Below, in pieces: positions 15,343-23,909 of a DNA stretch of 64,000 nucleotides. How positions within the stretch are numbered: the stretch's first letter is position 1; each line of letters begins with the position of its first letter. The DNA comes from Rhodanobacter sp. B05 (lineage in GTDB: Bacteria; Pseudomonadota; Gammaproteobacteria; Xanthomonadales; Rhodanobacteraceae), in assembly GCF_002001085.1 (NCBI RefSeq), contig NZ_MUNU01000006.1:1-64000 (forward strand). The letters run 5' to 3'. The notes under the pieces were generated by a model, which saw only the letters and a list, made by a program, of their open reading frames with translations, did no database searches and was not told the DNA's origin. The position numbers and the translations under genes were made by a program.

Positions 15343-17400
15343 TCAGTTCGAAGCCGGCAGGTATTTTTCGAACCAGCCCAGCGCCCGCTGCAACACGTCG
15401 CGCTGATGTGCCGGATCGACGAAGTGATGCCCTTCGTTCGGGTATACCACCAGCGAAGTCGGCACGCCCTGCGCGCGCAGCGCGTGCCACATCTCGAACG
15501 ATTGCGGCGCGGGGCATTCGGCGTCGCGATCGCCGACCACGATCAGCATCGGCGTCTTCACCTGCTTGATGAAGTTGATCGCCGAGCTCTTCGCGTACAC
15601 CGCCGGGTCGTCGTAGACGCTGGCGCCGAAGAACGGAGGCATCCACTGGTCGATCAGGTTTTCGCCGTAGTAGCTCTGCCAGTTCGAGATGCCGGCACCG
15701 GCCACCACGGCGCGGAAGCGCTGGGTCTGGGTCGGTGCGAACATGCTCATGAAGCCGCCATAGCTCCAGCCGGTGAGGCCTAGCCGCTTGTCGTCCACCG
15801 GGACTTTCTTTTCCACCGCGTCGATCCCGGCGAGCGTGTCGCGCAGGTCGCCGTAGCCGAAGTCCTTGCGGTTCGCCTGCACGTATTTCTCGCCCTGGCC
15901 GAAGCTGCCGCGCGGGTTCGGCATGAACACGAAATAGCCCAGCGCGGAAAACGGCACGGCGCCATAGCCCACGCCGGGCCAGCGCGGAATCACCGCGCTC
16001 GACGGGCCGCCGTGGATCACCACCACCATCGGATAGGTTTTCTTCGGATCGTAGTGGGCCGGATACAGCAGCCAGCCCTGCACGTGGAAGCCCTCGTTGT
16101 TCCATTCCACCGACTCGGCCTTGCCCCAGGCCGGCTTGAGTCCGGCATTGATCGAGGTGACTGCGGCCGGCGCGGCGTCGCCCAGGGTACCGGCATGCAC
16201 CTCGGCGGCGGCCGCGTACGAGCTCTGCACATAGGCGATGCGGCGATGATCGCGCGAGGTCGCCATCGCCATCGCGGCGCTACCGTCGCCGATGCTGGCC
16301 GCGACCGTGAAGTGCACGCGTTGCTGTTGCGCGCGTGTGGCGGAAACCGCGTAGTCCGCCAACTGGCTCCGGCCGTTGCTGATCTGGCTGACCAGCATCG
16401 ACTGCGGCCCGGTCCAGTCGAGCCACGATGGCGTGACATGGATGTCCGGCGTCAGGTTGACCGGCGTACCGCCTTGCGCCGATACCGCGTAGATGTCGCC
16501 GCCGGTGGCACCCTGGTCGCTCATCAGGCCGCCGATGAAGGCGATCCGCTGGCCGTCGGGTGACCAGCGCGGCAGTGCGATCTGCAGGCCGTGCAACGAA
16601 CCGCTGCCGCGGTCGGCCGGGTCAACCAGCACGGTGGCCGCGGCGCCCGGTTGTGCCGCCTGGGCGTACAGTCTGGCGATCCACCAGTTGTTGTCGCCCG
16701 GTGGCTTGGCCGCGGTGTAGGCGATCGACGAACCGTCCGGCGACCAGTCGAATTCGTAGGCGTACATGTCCGCGGGCGTCAGCTCGCGCAGCTTGCCGCT
16801 GGCCAGGTCGATGTCGGCTACGCGCTGCACCTCGATCCCGCTGACGCCGATCTCGCCGGCCGGCAGCCTGGCCGCCGCCACCGCGCTGGCGTGGCGGGTG
16901 GCGCCGGCCACGTAGAGGAAGCCCAGCGACTTGCCGTCGGCGGTCCACTGCAATCCGCGTACATAGCCGCCCAATTGCGCCAGTTGCGCGGGCTTGTCGC
17001 GGCCGGCGGTGTCGGCGAGATAAATCGTGTTCTGCATCACCTGCGTGCTGGTGAGGTCGATCCTGCAGTTGGAGATGAAGGCGAGGTGGCGCGAGTCCGG
17101 CGCCCAGGCGATGCCCGATTCGGCGCAGGTGCCGGGCGCGGATGCCGCCGTCACCGCGTGCGCATGACGGCCATCGGCATCGGCCACCTCGATCGCCGGC
17201 TTGTCATCGCGTTCGATCACCCACGCCAGCTGCCTGCCATCCGGCGAGATCGCCACCGCCTGGATCGATCGCGCCTTGCCCAGCTGGGTCAGCACCTGCT
17301 CGATGCGCGGATCGACCGCCTGCGGGTCGGCGTGGACAGCAGGTGCCAGGGCGAGTGCCAGCAGGCACAACGAGGCACACGGCAGGGTGCGTTTCAGCAT
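15343..17400 (-). CDS. S9-family prolyl-oligopeptidase-type peptidase, exported
   Basis: Serine peptidase of 685 residues with a signal peptide (residues 1-24, ending AVHA), a seven-bladed beta-propeller built from WD40/PD40-like repeats (VAISPDGRQLAWV, IAWAPDSRHLAFI, FDWSPDGSSIAY) and a C-terminal alpha/beta hydrolase domain. The catalytic triad is readable: Ser546 in GWSYGGF, Asp626 in VVGDRDAECP and His658 in NEGHHF. It probably cleaves short peptides, acyl-peptides or dipeptides in the periplasm. It is convergent with the radical SAM gene. A 10-bp hairpin lies directly before the start codon and contains the ribosome site. Confidence 0.93.
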   Translation of the reverse strand: MLKRTLPCASLCLLALALAPAVHADPQAVDPRIEQVLTQLGKARSIQAVAISPDGRQLAWVIERDDKPAIEVADADGRHAHAVTAASAPGTCAESGIAWAPDSRHLAFISNCRIDLTSTQVMQNTIYLADTAGRDKPAQLAQLGGYVRGLQWTADGKSLGFLYVAGATRHASAVAAARLPAGEIGVSGIEVQRVADIDLASGKLRELTPADMYAYEFDWSPDGSSIAYTAAKPPGDNNWWIARLYAQAAQPGAAATVLVDPADRGSGSLHGLQIALPRWSPDGQRIAFIGGLMSDQGATGGDIYAVSAQGGTPVNLTPDIHVTPSWLDWTGPQSMLVSQISNGRSQLADYAVSATRAQQQRVHFTVAASIGDGSAAMAMATSRDHRRIAYVQSSYAAAAEVHAGTLGDAAPAAVTSINAGLKPAWGKAESVEWNNEGFHVQGWLLYPAHYDPKKTYPMVVVIHGGPSSAVIPRWPGVGYGAVPFSALGYFVFMPNPRGSFGQGEKYVQANRKDFGYGDLRDTLAGIDAVEKKVPVDDKRLGLTGWSYGGFMSMFAPTQTQRFRAVVAGAGISNWQSYYGENLIDQWMPPFFGASVYDDPAVYAKSSAINFIKQVKTPMLIVVGDRDAECPAPQSFEMWHALRAQGVPTSLVVYPNEGHHFVDPAHQRDVLQRALGWFEKYLPASN

Positions 17401-17427
17401 GGAAGGCTCCGGCTCGGGGAGCCTTCC
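17401..17427 (-). promoter_or_regulatory. Hairpin covering the S9 peptidase ribosome site
   Basis: Perfect 10-bp arms GGAAGGCTCC (17401-17410) and GGAGCCTTCC (17418-17427) with a 7-nt loop end one base before the S9 peptidase start codon. On the minus strand the only plausible ribosome site, GGAG, is inside the stem, so translation may depend on opening it. It could instead be a T-less terminator for fbp, which stops 65 bp upstream. Confidence 0.5.
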
Positions 17428-17492
17428 ACGCTACAGCCGCATCATCCGCGCGCCAAGTGCGACAGGTCACAGGCCGCGGCGACGCCGTGGCG

Positions 17493-18524
17493 TCAGGCGT
17501 TCGCGCCGTCCGCCTCGAGGTGGTAGCGGGTGGCCACCTCGACTTCGTCCTTCGAACCCAGGAACACCGGCACCCGCTGGTGCAGGCCGGTCGGCTGCAG
17601 CTCCAGGATGCGCTGGCGGCCGGTGGTCGCGGCGCCGCCGGCCTGCTCGACGATGAAGGCCATCGGGTTGGCCTCGTACATGATGCGCAGCTTGCCGCCC
17701 TGCTTGGCGATCTTCGCGTCCAGCGGGTAATAGAACACGCCGCCGCGGGTCACGATGCGGTGCACGTCGGCCACCATCGAGGCGACCCAGCGCATGTTGA
17801 AGTCCTTGCCGCGTGGCCCGGTGCTGCCGGCCAGCAGCTCGCCGATGTAACGCTGCATCGGCGCCTGCCAGTGGCGCTGGTTGGACATGTTGATGGCGAA
17901 CTCGGCGGTCTGTGCCGGGATCCGGATGCCGCGCCGGCTCAGCACGAAGCTGCCCACCTCGCGATCCAGGGTGAACTCGTGCGTGCCGTGGCCGAAGGTC
18001 AGTACCAGCACGGTGGCCGGGCCGTACACGACGTAGCCGGCGGCGAGCTGTTCGGTACCCGGCTGCAGGAAATGCTCGGCCTTGGGTTCGGTAACGTGGT
18101 CGGGGCAGCGCAGCACCGAGAAGATCGTGCCGACCGAAACGTTGACGTCGATGTTGGAGGAGCCGTCGAGCGGATCGAACAGCAGTAGGTGGTTGCCCTT
18201 GGGATACCCGTCGGGTATCTGCTGCGGGTCCTCCATTTCCTCCGAGGCGCAGGCGGCGAGGTGGCCGCCCCAGGCGTTCGCCTCCAGCAGGATCTCGTTG
18301 GAGATCACGTCCAGCTTCTTCTGCGCCTCGCCCTGAACGTTGATGCTCTGCGCGCCTTCGCCGCCGGCCATGCCGAGCACGCCGCCGAGCGCACCCTTGT
18401 TGGTGGCCACCGCGATCCGCTTGCAGGCGCGCGCCACCACCTCGATCAGCAGCGAAAGCTCGGCGTTGATGTGGCCGGCGCGGCGTTCCTCGATCAGGAA
18501 CTGGATCAGCGAGATGGCTTTCAT
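17493..18524 (-). CDS. fbp: Class 1 fructose-1,6-bisphosphatase
   Basis: Cytosolic gluconeogenic enzyme that hydrolyses fructose 1,6-bisphosphate to fructose 6-phosphate. The 343-residue protein contains the metal/phosphate site [21 protein letters not shown], the [22 protein letters not shown] loop, and the C-terminal GGVFYYPLD ... [21 protein letters not shown] substrate site. Length and order match class 1 enzymes. It stands alone, with REP-type repeats upstream between it and the DJ-1-like gene. Confidence 0.96.
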   Translation of the reverse strand: MKAISLIQFLIEERRAGHINAELSLLIEVVARACKRIAVATNKGALGGVLGMAGGEGAQSINVQGEAQKKLDVISNEILLEANAWGGHLAACASEEMEDPQQIPDGYPKGNHLLLFDPLDGSSNIDVNVSVGTIFSVLRCPDHVTEPKAEHFLQPGTEQLAAGYVVYGPATVLVLTFGHGTHEFTLDREVGSFVLSRRGIRIPAQTAEFAINMSNQRHWQAPMQRYIGELLAGSTGPRGKDFNMRWVASMVADVHRIVTRGGVFYYPLDAKIAKQGGKLRIMYEANPMAFIVEQAGGAATTGRQRILELQPTGLHQRVPVFLGSKDEVEVATRYHLEADGANA

Positions 18525-18570
18525 GTCGGGTCCATGGCAGATGAAACGCCTATTGTCGCATCAGTCACCC

Positions 18571-18656
18571 GTAGGAGCCCGCTCGCGGGCGATGCTCCTG
18601 CTCTGATGCGTGATGGAGGATCGAATCAAAAGCATCGCCCGCAAGCGGGCTCCTGC
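18571..18656. repeat. REP doublet (inverted pair, REPIN-like)
   Basis: Copy 1 spans 18571-18596 (GTAGGAGCCCGC then GCGGGCGATGCT). Copy 2 spans 18631-18656 in opposite orientation and differs at two of 26 positions. Each copy contains its own small hairpin (GCCCGC / GCGGGC), and the 34-nt spacer would be the loop of the large hairpin. This GTAGGAGC-type sequence is the common REP class of pseudomonads and xanthomonads, normally moved by a RAYT transposase; no RAYT gene is in this window. A partial match (TGTAGGAGC) occurs near 34712. Confidence 0.85.
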
Positions 18657-18743
18657 AAGGGAGCCGTCGTGTCGTCTTCCCTGCTGACAGCACGTTGGCA
18701 GCAGGGGATCATCAAGCTGTACCTCTATCACGGAGGGCACGAC

Positions 18744-19352
18744 ATGCGCGACACGGTGTATTTCCTGGTTTTCGAGGGGTTTGCCGACTGGCAGGCGGCG
18801 CTGGCGCTGTGCGAGATCCGCCGCCCGGGCGACTGGCAGGTGCGGGCGGTGGGTTTCACGCGGGCTCCGGTCGTTTCGATGGGCGGGCTCAGCGTGCAGC
18901 CCGAACTGTCGCTGGCCGAGTTCGACGACAAGCGCGCGGCCCTGCTGATCGTGCCCGGCGGCCACCTGTGGCAGCGCGGCGAAGGCGCGTGCGCGGTGGC
19001 GGCGATCCGCCGCCTGCATGCGGCGGGTGCGCCGGTGGCGGGCATCGACAGCGGTGTGCTGGCGCTGGCGCGTGCTGGCCTGCTCGACAATTGCCGCCAC
19101 ACCGGCAACTGGCCCGGCCAGATCGCCAGCCAGGTGCCCGGTTATGCCGGCGCCGATCAGTACGACGCCAGCGTGCTCGCGGTGAGCGACGGCGGCGTGA
19201 TCAGCGCCAGCCACCTGGGCAGCGTCGAGTTCGCGCGCGAGGTGATCCACACCCTGGATCTGTACAGCCCGACCGACCGTGAGGACTGGTATCGGTTGTT
19301 CAAGCACGCGCAGCTGCCGCCGTGGTGCGTCGGCGAAGCGGTGCCGGCGTGA
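18744..19352 (+). CDS. DJ-1/PfpI-family protein lacking the nucleophile cysteine
   Basis: A 202-residue protein with the DJ-1/PfpI fold pattern: strand YFLVFEGFADWQ, the LLIVPGGHLW turn, and the nucleophile-elbow region VAGIDSGVLALARAGLLDNCRHTGNW. In active relatives the elbow reads like A-I-C-G; here Asp102-Ser103 replace the cysteine, so the usual thiol chemistry is not expected. It may be a non-catalytic binding protein or use a different chemistry. The start has a clear GGAGGG ribosome site 7 bp upstream. A small unknown gene follows after 4 bp. YoaZ-like amidotransferase-fold proteins are the closest familiar group. Confidence 0.82.
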   Translation: MRDTVYFLVFEGFADWQAALALCEIRRPGDWQVRAVGFTRAPVVSMGGLSVQPELSLAEFDDKRAALLIVPGGHLWQRGEGACAVAAIRRLHAAGAPVAGIDSGVLALARAGLLDNCRHTGNWPGQIASQVPGYAGADQYDASVLAVSDGGVISASHLGSVEFAREVIHTLDLYSPTDREDWYRLFKHAQLPPWCVGEAVPA

Positions 19353-19356
19353 GGGG

Positions 19357-19557
19357 ATGGCGATGACTACCCCATGGGAACGCTTCCTCGCGGCGTATCG
19401 TCCGCTCTATCTGCGCGGCCGGTGGCTGGACGGGCGACACGACCTGCCCGTCGCCGACCAGTCGGCCGCCGTGGAGGAACACGCGCGGCGAACACGCCGG
19501 CGCGGCCCGCTGACGACATTGGCGCACATGGTTTTTCACTTGCGGAGCAAGCCGTGA
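19357..19557 (+). CDS. Small hypothetical protein
   Basis: A 66-residue protein starting MAMTTPWERFLAAY, basic and rich in Arg and His (EEHARRTRRRG), ending VFHLRSKP. I do not recognise a family. It begins 4 bp after the DJ-1-like gene and stops 39 bp before the VOC gene, so it is probably translated from the same message. A GGGG stretch directly precedes the ATG, and the next ATG two codons later may be the real start. No signal peptide or membrane segment is evident. Confidence 0.5.
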   Translation: MAMTTPWERFLAAYRPLYLRGRWLDGRHDLPVADQSAAVEEHARRTRRRGPLTTLAHMVFHLRSKP

Positions 19558-19596
19558 TCGGGACGGACGACGACCGCTTCAGCCCACGGAGACCTC

Positions 19597-19965
19597 ATGA
19601 TCATTGACCACCTCAGCCTGCCGAGCAGCGACCTTGCCCGCAGCCAGGCCTTCTTCATCCGTGCGCTGGCCCCGCTCGGCATTGGCGTATTGAAAGCCTT
19701 CCCCGACACCATCGGCATGGGCCGCGAGGGGGCGGATTTCTGGCTGGTCGCGAGCCCGGTCGCGCCGACCCCGCTGCACATCGCCTTCGTCGCCGACAAT
19801 CGGGCCCAGGTGGATGCGTTCCACCACGCGGCGGTGCTGGCCGGCGCCGACGACCATGGCGCGCCGGGCCTGCGTCCGCAGTATCACGCCGACTATTACG
19901 CCGCCTTCGTGATTGGCCCGGACGGGCACAATATCGAGGCGGTCTGCCATCAGCCGCAGGACTGA
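19597..19965 (+). CDS. VOC-family (glyoxalase/bleomycin-resistance fold) protein
   Basis: A 122-residue single-domain protein with the vicinal-oxygen-chelate pattern: MIIDHLSLPSSDLARSQAFF at the start (metal-ligand His5), LHIAFVADNRAQVDAFH in the middle, and YYAAFVIGPDGHNIEAVCH at the end, where the penultimate strand carries the usual Glu ligand. Members bind a metal and act as lyases, isomerases, dioxygenases or resistance proteins; the substrate cannot be told. It is followed 26 bp later by a glutathione transferase, which suggests a small detoxification group. Confidence 0.88.
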   Translation: MIIDHLSLPSSDLARSQAFFIRALAPLGIGVLKAFPDTIGMGREGADFWLVASPVAPTPLHIAFVADNRAQVDAFHHAAVLAGADDHGAPGLRPQYHADYYAAFVIGPDGHNIEAVCHQPQD

Positions 19966-19991
19966 TCCATCGCGCCACGGGAGCATCCACC

Positions 19992-20624
19992 ATGAGCACG
20001 ACACCACGCGTCACCTTCTTCCACGCACCGCAGAGCCGCTCCGGCGGCACCCGCGCCCTGTTCGAGGAGCTCGGTGTCGACTACGACCTGCACGCGCTCA
20101 ACCTCAAGGCGGGCGAGCAGCGCCAGCCCGCGTACCTGGCAATCAACCCGATGGGCAAGGTGCCGGCGATCCGTCACGGCGACGCGCTGATCACCGAACA
20201 GCCGGCGGTGTTCATGTACCTGGCCGACCTTTACCCCGCAGCGAAGCTGGCACCGCCGATCGGCGACCCGTTGCGCGGGCCGTACCTGCGCTGGCTGGTG
20301 TACTACGGCTCGTGCTTCGAACCGGCGGTGATCGACAAGTCGATGCAGCGCGAGCCGGCGACGCCCTCGACCTGCCCGTACGGTGACTACGACACCATGC
20401 TGAAGACGCTCACCGACCAGCTGGAGAAAGGCCCGTATCTGCTGGGCGACACTTTCAGCGCGGCCGACGTGCTGTGGGGCACCGCGCTGAACTGGACCAC
20501 CATGTTCAAGCTGGTGCCGGAGCTGCCGGTGATTCGCGCCTACATCGATCGCGTGCTGGCACGCCCGGCGATGCAGCGTGCGGCGGCGAAGGATGCCGAA
20601 CTGGTCGCCGTGCAAACGACATGA
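19992..20624 (+). CDS. Glutathione S-transferase family protein
   Basis: Soluble 210-residue protein. The N-terminal thioredoxin-like domain (about 1-80) has the PQSRSGGTRALFEELG active-site helix (a Ser in the usual catalytic area), the NPMGKVPAI cis-proline motif and the TEQPAVFMYLADLYP glutathione-binding segment. The C-terminal all-helical domain has the FSAADVLWGTALNW N-capping motif. The likely role is conjugation or glutathione-dependent reduction of small electrophiles; the substrate is unknown. A GGGAG ribosome site is present. It lies between the VOC protein and a WYL regulator. Confidence 0.92.
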   Translation: MSTTPRVTFFHAPQSRSGGTRALFEELGVDYDLHALNLKAGEQRQPAYLAINPMGKVPAIRHGDALITEQPAVFMYLADLYPAAKLAPPIGDPLRGPYLRWLVYYGSCFEPAVIDKSMQREPATPSTCPYGDYDTMLKTLTDQLEKGPYLLGDTFSAADVLWGTALNWTTMFKLVPELPVIRAYIDRVLARPAMQRAAAKDAELVAVQTT

Positions 20625-20684
20625 CGGAATGAGCCGTGACGTTCGACGCTGTTCGCCATCGCCGATCCCGGCGATGATGCGCGG

Positions 20685-21389
20685 ATGCGTCGCGCCGACC
20701 GCCTGTTCCTCATCATCCACGCCCTGCGCGGCCGGCGTACCGCGCTGCAGGCGCGCTCGCTGGCGCAGACCCTGGGCGTGTCGCTGCGCACGGTCTATCG
20801 CGACGTCGCCGACCTGCAATTGTCCGGCGTACCGATTGAGGGCGAGGCCGGCGTCGGCTACGTGCTGCGCAAGGGTTCGGACATCCCGCCGCTGATGTTC
20901 AACGCCAGCGAACTGGAGGCACTGGTGGTCGGATCGCGTTTCGTGCGCGCGTTCGCCGGCACCCGGCTGGCCGAAAGCGCGCAGGCGGCGTTGCTCAAGA
21001 TCGAGGCGGTGCTGCCGCCGGACCTGCGCGAGCGGGCCGGCACCACGCGCATCTTCGCCCCGGTCTGGCGCGACCAGCATCGCGAGGATTTCGCGGTCCT
21101 GATCGACCAGCTGCATGCGGCGATCGTCGGCAACCAGGTGCTGCGGCTGGACTATCGCGACGAGGCCGGCCAGACCAGCACGCGCGAAATCGAGCCGCTG
21201 TGCCTGTCGTTCTGGGGCGGCAAGTGGACGCTGGGTGCGTGGTGCCGGTTGCGCGGGGATTTCCGCAACTTCCGCCCCGATCGCATCGATGTCGGTGCTC
21301 CCACCGGCGAGGTATTTGCGGAGGTCGCCGAGCGTGGCCTGGCGGCCTATCTGCGCGCCGTCGGCGTCGACAAGGTCGACCTGCGCTGA
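20685..21389 (+). CDS. YafY-type transcriptional regulator (HTH_11 + WYL)
   Basis: Predicted DNA-binding regulator of 234 residues. Residues 1-55 form a winged HTH of the DeoR/HTH_11 kind (RRADRLFLIIHALRG ... LAQTLGVSLRTVYRDVADLQ). Residues from about 130 form a WYL domain (LRLDYRDEAGQTSTREIEPLCLSFWGGKWTLGAWCRLRGDFRNFRPDRI), a ligand-sensing fold that in studied members binds nucleotides or nucleic acid. It is preceded in the same direction by the GST and VOC genes with a 60-bp gap, so these are candidate targets. Confidence 0.9.
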   Translation: MRRADRLFLIIHALRGRRTALQARSLAQTLGVSLRTVYRDVADLQLSGVPIEGEAGVGYVLRKGSDIPPLMFNASELEALVVGSRFVRAFAGTRLAESAQAALLKIEAVLPPDLRERAGTTRIFAPVWRDQHREDFAVLIDQLHAAIVGNQVLRLDYRDEAGQTSTREIEPLCLSFWGGKWTLGAWCRLRGDFRNFRPDRIDVGAPTGEVFAEVAERGLAAYLRAVGVDKVDLR

Positions 21390-21512
21390 TTAAGGACGGC
21401 GTGTTCAAGCGCGCGCCACCGCGGTACGCTGAATGGGCTTGCCCGGATGCGGCAGCCAGTCATGCGACGTGGCGCCCTTCCCGGCACGCTCCCGCCTTGC
21501 CAAGGAGCCTGC

Positions 21513-23348
21513 GTGAACATCACCCTGAGGATCACCCGTCTGGCCATCTGCGTGCTGGCCATGGGTCTGCTGTCGCTGGTCCATGCGGCGGCCGCGCCGT
21601 CCGGCGTTGCCGATGGCAGCGCGGATGCCCAGTTCAGGCACATCTACAGCGCCGAATGGGCCTGGCGAACCGGCCACCCCGCGGCCGGGGCCGTGGCTGC
21701 ATCGCCGGACAACAGTCGGCTGGACGATATGGGTGCGGCCAGCCAGCAGCTGCGCCTGGACTACTGGCAGCACGTGATGAGCCAGCTCGATGCGATCGAC
21801 GTGGCTGGGTTGACGCCGACCAACCGGGTCAACTTCGAGGTGTATCACGCGCAGATCAGCAACCTGCTGGCCGACCAGAAGTTCGAAACCTGGCAGATGC
21901 CGTTCAACAGCGACTCGGCGTTCTGGTCCGATGTTGGCTACGAACTGGGCGGAGATCACCTGCGCGGCGTCGACGATTACCGGAAGTATCTGGATCGGCT
22001 GTGCCAGATCCCGGCCTACTTCGACCAGGAGATCGACAACATGCGGCTCGGCCTGAAGCGCGGCTTCAGCGTGCCGCGCGAGGTGCTGAAAGGGCGTGAC
22101 GTCTCGATCGCCGCGGTGGCCGAGCTGAAGGACCCTACCCAGAGCAGCTTCTACGCGCCGTTCAAGAACCTGCCGGCGTCGATCCCCGCCGACCAGGCGC
22201 AGGCACTGCAGGGCCAGGCGCTGCAACGCATCCGCGACGAGGTGATTCCGGCCTACGCCAAGCTGCTGAAGTTCTTCCACGAGGAGTACGTGCCGCAGGC
22301 GCGTACCACGCTGGCCGCCGAGGCGATGCCCGATGGCAAGGCGTTCTATCGCCAGCAGATCCGCGAATACACCACGCTCGACCTCAGTCCGGACCAGATC
22401 CACCAGATCGGCCTGGAGCAGGTGGCGAAAATCCACGCGCAGATGCTCGAGGTGATGAAGGACTCGGGGTTCAAGGGCGACTTCCCCGCCTTCCTGGCGT
22501 TCCTGCGCAACGATCCGCAGTTCTACGCCAAGACACCGCAGGAGCTGCTCGACAAGAGCGCTTGGGTGGCCAAGGAAGTGGACGGCCAGATGGCCAAATT
22601 CTTCGGCCACCTGCCGCGCGCACGCTTCGCCATCGAGCCGGTGCCGGCCGACATCGCGCCGTACTACACCTCCGGCCGCGGCGGTCCGGACGTCTATCTG
22701 GTCAACACCTACGACCTGAAATCGCGACCGCTGTACAACATGCCCGCGCTGACCCTGCACGAGTCCTACCCCGGGCATGCGCTGCAACTCGAGCTGGCGG
22801 CGGAAAGCCACGGCCAGCCCGCGTTTCGCCGCAACGGCTACATCTCCGCCTATGGCGAAGGCTGGGGCCTGTACTCCGAATACCTCGGCAACGAGATGGG
22901 CATCTACAAGACGCCGTACCAGCAGTTCGGCTTCCTCACCTACCAGATGTGGCGCGCCTGCCGGTTGGTGGTGGACACGGGCATTCATCACCTGGGCTGG
23001 ACGCGGCAGCAGGCGATCGACTACCTCACCGTCAACACCGCGCTTTCGGACCGCGAGATCGCCAACGAGGTGGACCGCTACATCAGCTGGCCCGGCCAGG
23101 CGCTGTCGTACGAGCTGGGCTATCTGAAGATCCGCGAACTGCGCACGAAGGCCGAGCAGGCGTTGGGCCCGAAATTCGATATCCGCCACTTCAACGACAC
23201 CGTGCTGTCGACCGGTTCGGTGCCGCTGCCGGTGCTGGAAAAGCGCATCGATCACTTCATCGCCGATGGCGGGCCGGAGCCGGATTTCGGCTGCGATTGC
23301 GCCAAGCCGCCGCATGCCACGCCGCATGGAGAATCGGATTCGAGGTAA
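21513..23348 (+). CDS. DUF885-family zinc metallopeptidase-like protein, exported
   Basis: A 611-residue protein with a signal peptide (NITLRITRLAICVLAMGLLS, then VHAAAA). The DUF885 signature is the HESYPGH segment, His416-Glu417 and His422, in LTLHESYPGHALQLELA, followed by YGEGWGLYSEYLGNEMG. These resemble metal-binding sites of gluzincin-type peptidases; activity in the family is mostly predicted. The start is taken as GTG at 21513 because AAGGAG lies 6 bp upstream and a signal peptide follows; upstream in-frame ATGs lack this. It stands alone between the WYL regulator and the toxin-antitoxin pair. Confidence 0.88.
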   Translation: MNITLRITRLAICVLAMGLLSLVHAAAAPSGVADGSADAQFRHIYSAEWAWRTGHPAAGAVAASPDNSRLDDMGAASQQLRLDYWQHVMSQLDAIDVAGLTPTNRVNFEVYHAQISNLLADQKFETWQMPFNSDSAFWSDVGYELGGDHLRGVDDYRKYLDRLCQIPAYFDQEIDNMRLGLKRGFSVPREVLKGRDVSIAAVAELKDPTQSSFYAPFKNLPASIPADQAQALQGQALQRIRDEVIPAYAKLLKFFHEEYVPQARTTLAAEAMPDGKAFYRQQIREYTTLDLSPDQIHQIGLEQVAKIHAQMLEVMKDSGFKGDFPAFLAFLRNDPQFYAKTPQELLDKSAWVAKEVDGQMAKFFGHLPRARFAIEPVPADIAPYYTSGRGGPDVYLVNTYDLKSRPLYNMPALTLHESYPGHALQLELAAESHGQPAFRRNGYISAYGEGWGLYSEYLGNEMGIYKTPYQQFGFLTYQMWRACRLVVDTGIHHLGWTRQQAIDYLTVNTALSDREIANEVDRYISWPGQALSYELGYLKIRELRTKAEQALGPKFDIRHFNDTVLSTGSVPLPVLEKRIDHFIADGGPEPDFGCDCAKPPHATPHGESDSR

Positions 23349-23357
23349 CCTGGTGAT

Positions 23358-23404
23358 TACTTTCCATATGAAGTAGAATAAAACATGACTTCCTATGGAG
23401 AGTC
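23358..23404 (+). promoter_or_regulatory. Palindromes before the Xre/RES module (candidate autoregulatory operators)
   Basis: Two imperfect palindromes lie just before the antitoxin start. The first has arms TACTT (23358-23362) and AAGTA (23371-23375) around a CATATG core. The second has arms GACTTCC and GGAGAGTC (23387-23404) and overlaps the ribosome site. Xre-type antitoxins typically repress their own operon through such sites, so these are plausible operators. The assignment rests on position and symmetry only. Confidence 0.5.
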
Positions 23405-23411
23405 ATGCGCC

Positions 23412-23825
23412 ATGGCCACCCAATCCTCTCGCGTTGCCGAAGCCGCGTCACGCTACCCAGTGTCGTCCGATGTACTGGCCGGCCCCGCGTTGCGCACCTT
23501 TTTCCGCATGGCCGCGCAGTGGCAGCTGCGCATCGCCGACCAGCGCAAGCTGCTGGGTGATCCGCCGGAGTCGACGTTCTACAAGTGGAAGCGCGAGCGC
23601 GATGCCGCGCTCGGCCGCGACACGCTGGAGCGGATCAGCTACCTGCTGGGCATCTGGCAGGCGCTGCAGATCCTGTTCCCCGATCCAGCGCAGGCCGACG
23701 CCTGGCTGCACAGGCCGAACAGCGCTCCCCTGTTCGGCGGTCAGTCGGCGCTGGAGCGCATGTTGTCGGGCAACGTCGCCGACCTGTTCGTGGTGCGGCA
23801 ATACCTGGATGCCCAGCGCGGCTGA
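23412..23825 (+). CDS. MbcA/ParS/Xre-type antitoxin
   Basis: A 137-residue protein with an Xre-like HTH region (about residues 28-85, LRTFFRMAAQWQLRIADQRK ... STFYKWKRERD) and the C-terminal toxin-binding domain of the MbcA/ParS/Xre group (DAWLHRPNSAPLFGGQSALERMLSG, 97-121). It neutralises the adjoining RES toxin and probably represses the operon. The start used has GGAGAG about 10 bp upstream; an in-frame ATG at 23385 would add nine residues. The RES gene follows in the same direction 84 bp later (or immediately, if an earlier start is used). Confidence 0.9.
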   Translation: MATQSSRVAEAASRYPVSSDVLAGPALRTFFRMAAQWQLRIADQRKLLGDPPESTFYKWKRERDAALGRDTLERISYLLGIWQALQILFPDPAQADAWLHRPNSAPLFGGQSALERMLSGNVADLFVVRQYLDAQRG

Positions 23826-23909
23826 GTGCGGTCGCGACCGGCGAGACCGCCACGCAGGATGCTCCCTGACTTCCCCGAGCTGAGCGGCGAGCCGCTACAT
23901 GGAGCCTCG

